In this document: in pieces, positions 6,268 through 8,644 of the stretch
Layout: every line of letters starts with the position of its first letter
Position numbering within the stretch: the first letter of the stretch is position 1
Assembly: GCA_015654725.1 (NCBI GenBank)
Contig: JAATGI010000344.1
Span: 1-8,644 of the forward strand
Reading direction: 5' to 3'
Length of the DNA stretch: 8,644 nucleotides
Origin: Rhodospirillales bacterium
GTDB lineage: Bacteria; Pseudomonadota; Alphaproteobacteria; ATCC43930; CGMCC-115725
Program-made: the position numbers and the translations under genes
The notes under the pieces: model-generated
What the model was told of the DNA's origin: nothing
Databases searched by the model: none
What the model saw: only the letters and a program-made list of their open reading frames with translations

Positions 6268-7170
6268 ATGAACCATCTGACGCATCTCCAACGCCTTGAG
6301 GCGGAGAGTATTCACATCATGCGCGAGGTCGTCGCCGAGTGCGACAACCCGGTGATGCTCTATTCCATCGGCAAGGACAGTTCGGTGATGCTCGATCTGG
6401 CACTGAAGGCATTTCATCCCGCCAAGCCGCCCTTTCCGCTTCTGCATGTGGATACAACCTGGAAGTTCCGCGAGATGATCGCGTTTCGCGACGCGACCGC
6501 GCGCCGGCTCGGTCTCGAATTGCGGGTGCATACCAATCCGGAAGGCGTCGCGCAGGGCATCAATCCGTTCACCCACGGCTCGTCCCTTCATACCGAGATC
6601 ATGAAGACCCAGGCGTTGAAACAAGCGCTCGACAAAGGGGGCTTCGACGCTGCGTTCGGCGGCGCGCGCCGCGACGAGGAAAAGAGCCGCGCCAAGGAGC
6701 GCATCTTTTCCTTCCGCTCGGCGCAGCATCGCTGGGATCCACGTCAGCAGCGGCCGGAATTGTGGCGGCTCTATAACGCGCGCAAACACAAGGGCGAGAG
6801 CATCCGCGTGTTCCCGCTCTCGAACTGGACCGAACTCGATGTCTGGCAATATATCCTGGCGCGCGACATTCCGGTGGTGCCGCTGTATTTCGCCAAGGAG
6901 CGCCCCATCGTCGAGCGCGACGGCATGCTGATCATGCTCGATGACGAACGCATGAAGCTGTTGCCCGGTGAGACACCGCGAATGCGCAAGGTGCGATTCC
7001 GCACCCTCGGTTGCTATCCGCTCACCGGCGCGATCGAGAGCGACGCCGAAACCGTCGCGGACATCGTCGAGGAAATGCTGATCACGACGCAGTCGGAGCG
7101 GCAAGGTCGCGTCATCGATTTCGATGTCACGGCGTCGATGGAAAAGAAAAAGCAGGAAGGCTATTTCTGA
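6268..7170 (+). CDS. cysD: Sulfate adenylyltransferase subunit 2 (CysD)
   Basis: Catalytic subunit of ATP sulfurylase, which converts sulfate and ATP to adenosine 5'-phosphosulfate (APS) in the cytoplasm, driven by GTP hydrolysis in its CysN partner. The protein is 300 residues, close to the 302 of E. coli CysD, and matches it along its length. The N-terminal LTHLQRLEAESIHIMREV is followed by the PP-loop SIGKDSS at 33-39. Other conserved blocks are LLHVDTTWKFREM, the FGGARRDEEKSRAKERIFSFR block and VFPLSNWTELDVWQYI. The end, TTQSERQGRVIDFD to EGYF, is also conserved. I chose ATG 6268 by homology; an ATG at 6235 or a TTG at 6202 would add residues absent from relatives. Its TGA overlaps the cysNC ATG (TGATG). 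It is the first gene of a sulfate-activation operon. Confidence 0.97.
   Translation: MNHLTHLQRLEAESIHIMREVVAECDNPVMLYSIGKDSSVMLDLALKAFHPAKPPFPLLHVDTTWKFREMIAFRDATARRLGLELRVHTNPEGVAQGINPFTHGSSLHTEIMKTQALKQALDKGGFDAAFGGARRDEEKSRAKERIFSFRSAQHRWDPRQQRPELWRLYNARKHKGESIRVFPLSNWTELDVWQYILARDIPVVPLYFAKERPIVERDGMLIMLDDERMKLLPGETPRMRKVRFRTLGCYPLTGAIESDAETVADIVEEMLITTQSERQGRVIDFDVTASMEKKKQEGYF
7154..7160 (+). promoter_or_regulatory. Ribosome binding site for cysNC
   Basis: AGGAAGG lies 9 nt before ATG 7170, inside the end of cysD. It supports this start, which shares one base with the cysD stop (TGATG). Confidence 0.6.
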
Positions 7171-8644
7171 TGGCGGTCGCTACCGACGCCTCCGCGCCAG
7201 AGCTTGGTTCTCGTCTCGCGGCGCTCGAACGCACCGATCTCTTGCGCTTCATCACCTGCGGCAGTGTCGACGACGGCAAAAGCACGCTGATCGGAAGGCT
7301 CCTGTACGATTCCAAAATGATTTTCGATGACCAGCTCGCGGCGCTCGAAGCGGATTCCAAACGGCTCGGCACCCGCGGCGGCGCGATTGATTTCGCCCTG
7401 CTGGTGGACGGGCTCGCCGCCGAACGCGAGCAAGGCATCACCATCGATGTCGCTTATCGCTATTTCAACACCGACAAGCGCAAATTCATCGTCGCCGACA
7501 CGCCGGGCCACGAGCAATACACCCGCAACATGATCACCGGCGCCTCGACCGCGGACGCAGCGGTGATCCTGATCGATGCGCGCAACGGCATCCTGACCCA
7601 GACCCGTCGGCATTCCTATCTCGCCGCGCTGATCGGGATCGGGGAGGTTGTGCTCGCGGTCAACAAGATGGACCTGGTCGATTTTTCGAAGGTCGTGTTC
7701 GACCGGATCGTCGCCGATTATGGCGAATTCGCGCGGCGGATTGGCGTCGCCTCCTTCGCCGCGATCCCGATTTGCGCGCTCGATGGCGACAATGTCACGC
7801 GCCTATCCGAAAAGACGCCTTGGTATGATGGGCCAACATTGCTCGATCATCTCGAACAACTGCCGGTCGCCGACCGGCGGCTGCATCTGCCGTTCCGAAT
7901 GTGGGTACAATGGGTCAATCGGCCCGATCCCGATTTCCGCGGCTTCGCGGGCATGGTTTCGAGCGGGCGCATTCGGCGTGGCGACAAATTGCGCGTTTCG
8001 CCGGGTGGGCGCGTGGCGCGGGTGGAACGCATTCTCACGCCGGACGGCGAGGCGGAAGAAGCGGTCGCCGACCAATCGGTGACGCTGACGCTGGCCGAGG
8101 AAGTCGACATCGCGCGCGGCCATTTGCTGAGCACGGCCGACTCCCCGCCCGGCGTCTCGGACCAGTTCGAGGCCACGCTCGTCTGGATGGCGGAGCAGCC
8201 GATGCTTCCCGGCCGCTCCTATTGGCTCAAGATCGGCGCCAAGACCATCGGCGCCACCGTCACCAACCTAAAATATCTCGTCAATGTGAACACGCTCGAC
8301 CATATCGCGGCGAAGAAGCTCGAGCTCAACGAGATCGGCATCTGCAATCTTAGTATCGCCGAACCGATCCCGTTCGATCCTTACGAGGAAAACCACGACA
8401 CCGGCGGTTTCATTCTGATCGATCGCATGACCAACGCCACGGTCGGCGCCGGCCTTCTCCGTTTCGCGCTGCGCCGCTCGCAGAATATCCATTGGCAATC
8501 GATCGATATCGACCGCGAAGCGCGCGCCGAGATCAAGCATCAACAACCCTGCATCCTGTGGTTCACCGGCCTGTCGGGCGCGGGCAAATCGACCATCGCC
8601 AATCTGATCGACAAGCGCCTTCATGTCGCGGGCAAGCACACCTA
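7170..8644 (+). CDS. cysNC: Bifunctional sulfate adenylyltransferase subunit 1 / APS kinase (CysNC), 3' truncated by the window
   Basis: The N-terminal part is the GTPase regulatory subunit of ATP sulfurylase. The C-terminal part is APS kinase, which phosphorylates APS to PAPS. The 491 complete codons in the window are open to the right edge. GTPase motifs: G1 GSVDDGKST at residues 31-39, the REQGIT region at 86-91, G3 DTPGH at 110-114 and G4 NKMD at 165-168. The G5-like segment reads CALDGDN, where many CysN proteins have SALEGDN. EF-Tu-like beta-barrel domains follow, including the FRGFAGMVSSGRIRRGD stretch, and CysN ends near LRRSQNIHWQ. The APS kinase domain then begins directly, with CILWFTGLSGAGKST and its P-loop at 467-475. 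The missing part should be roughly 150 residues of kinase domain. Such fusions (NodQ/CysNC) are common in alphaproteobacteria. It is translationally coupled to cysD by TGATG. Confidence 0.97.
   Translation, partial: MAVATDASAPELGSRLAALERTDLLRFITCGSVDDGKSTLIGRLLYDSKMIFDDQLAALEADSKRLGTRGGAIDFALLVDGLAAEREQGITIDVAYRYFNTDKRKFIVADTPGHEQYTRNMITGASTADAAVILIDARNGILTQTRRHSYLAALIGIGEVVLAVNKMDLVDFSKVVFDRIVADYGEFARRIGVASFAAIPICALDGDNVTRLSEKTPWYDGPTLLDHLEQLPVADRRLHLPFRMWVQWVNRPDPDFRGFAGMVSSGRIRRGDKLRVSPGGRVARVERILTPDGEAEEAVADQSVTLTLAEEVDIARGHLLSTADSPPGVSDQFEATLVWMAEQPMLPGRSYWLKIGAKTIGATVTNLKYLVNVNTLDHIAAKKLELNEIGICNLSIAEPIPFDPYEENHDTGGFILIDRMTNATVGAGLLRFALRRSQNIHWQSIDIDREARAEIKHQQPCILWFTGLSGAGKSTIANLIDKRLHVAGKHT

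Noticed and set aside
6175..7104. A 309-codon minus-strand frame opposite cysD
   Set aside because: It mirrors a highly conserved CysD coding sequence, has no recognised domain, and begins inside cysD with no evident ribosome binding site.
1..8644. Mobile elements, CRISPR arrays, phage genes or defence systems
   Set aside because: All strands are accounted for by transport, aldolase and sulfate-activation genes; I saw no transposase or integrase motif, no spaced direct repeats and no tRNA-like attachment site.

Overview
The window is about 8.6 kb of GC-rich, tightly packed bacterial DNA. Overlapping start and stop codons, a CysD plus fused CysN-CysC sulfate-activation pair, and several LivFGHM-type transporter genes all fit an alphaproteobacterium, possibly Rhizobiales or Rhodospirillales. 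The taxonomic call is inference from gene content and composition, not a marker gene. Almost every base is coding. I see no tRNA, rRNA, CRISPR array, insertion sequence or convincing terminator.

Layout. (1) Positions 1-619, minus strand: the N-terminal 206 residues of a DHA2-type MFS drug/proton antiporter, cut by the window edge. (2) Positions 620-788: a divergent intergenic region with three inverted repeats, two of them back to back just before the next gene. (3) Positions 789-4198, plus strand: a compact ABC importer operon. It holds one gene fusing the LivH and LivM permeases, then livG-type and livF-type ATPases, with every junction overlapping. (4) Positions 4201-6089, minus strand: a two-gene operon of a class II aldolase/adducin-family enzyme followed by a periplasmic Leu/Ile/Val-type binding protein. 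The two are joined by an ATGA overlap, and the binding protein converges on livF with only 2 nt between stop codons. (5) Positions 6090-6267: a divergent promoter region with an 80% A+T core. (6) Positions 6268-8644, plus strand: cysD and a cysNC fusion joined by TGATG; the second is cut by the window edge inside its APS-kinase domain.

How the genes fit together. The binding protein, fused permease and two ATPases make a complete hydrophobic-amino-acid-transporter (HAAT) family importer, although its parts sit in two convergent operons. The binding protein is translationally coupled to a class II aldolase-type enzyme with an intact metal site. The imported ligand may therefore be a hydroxy- or aromatic-type carboxylate processed by that enzyme rather than a branched-chain amino acid; this is inference. 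CysD and CysNC form the sulfate-activation pathway (sulfate to APS to PAPS) and appear functionally unrelated.

I did not find a clearly undescribed system. The most notable points are the fused permease, the split transporter coupled to an aldolase, and the structured leader upstream of the permease gene.
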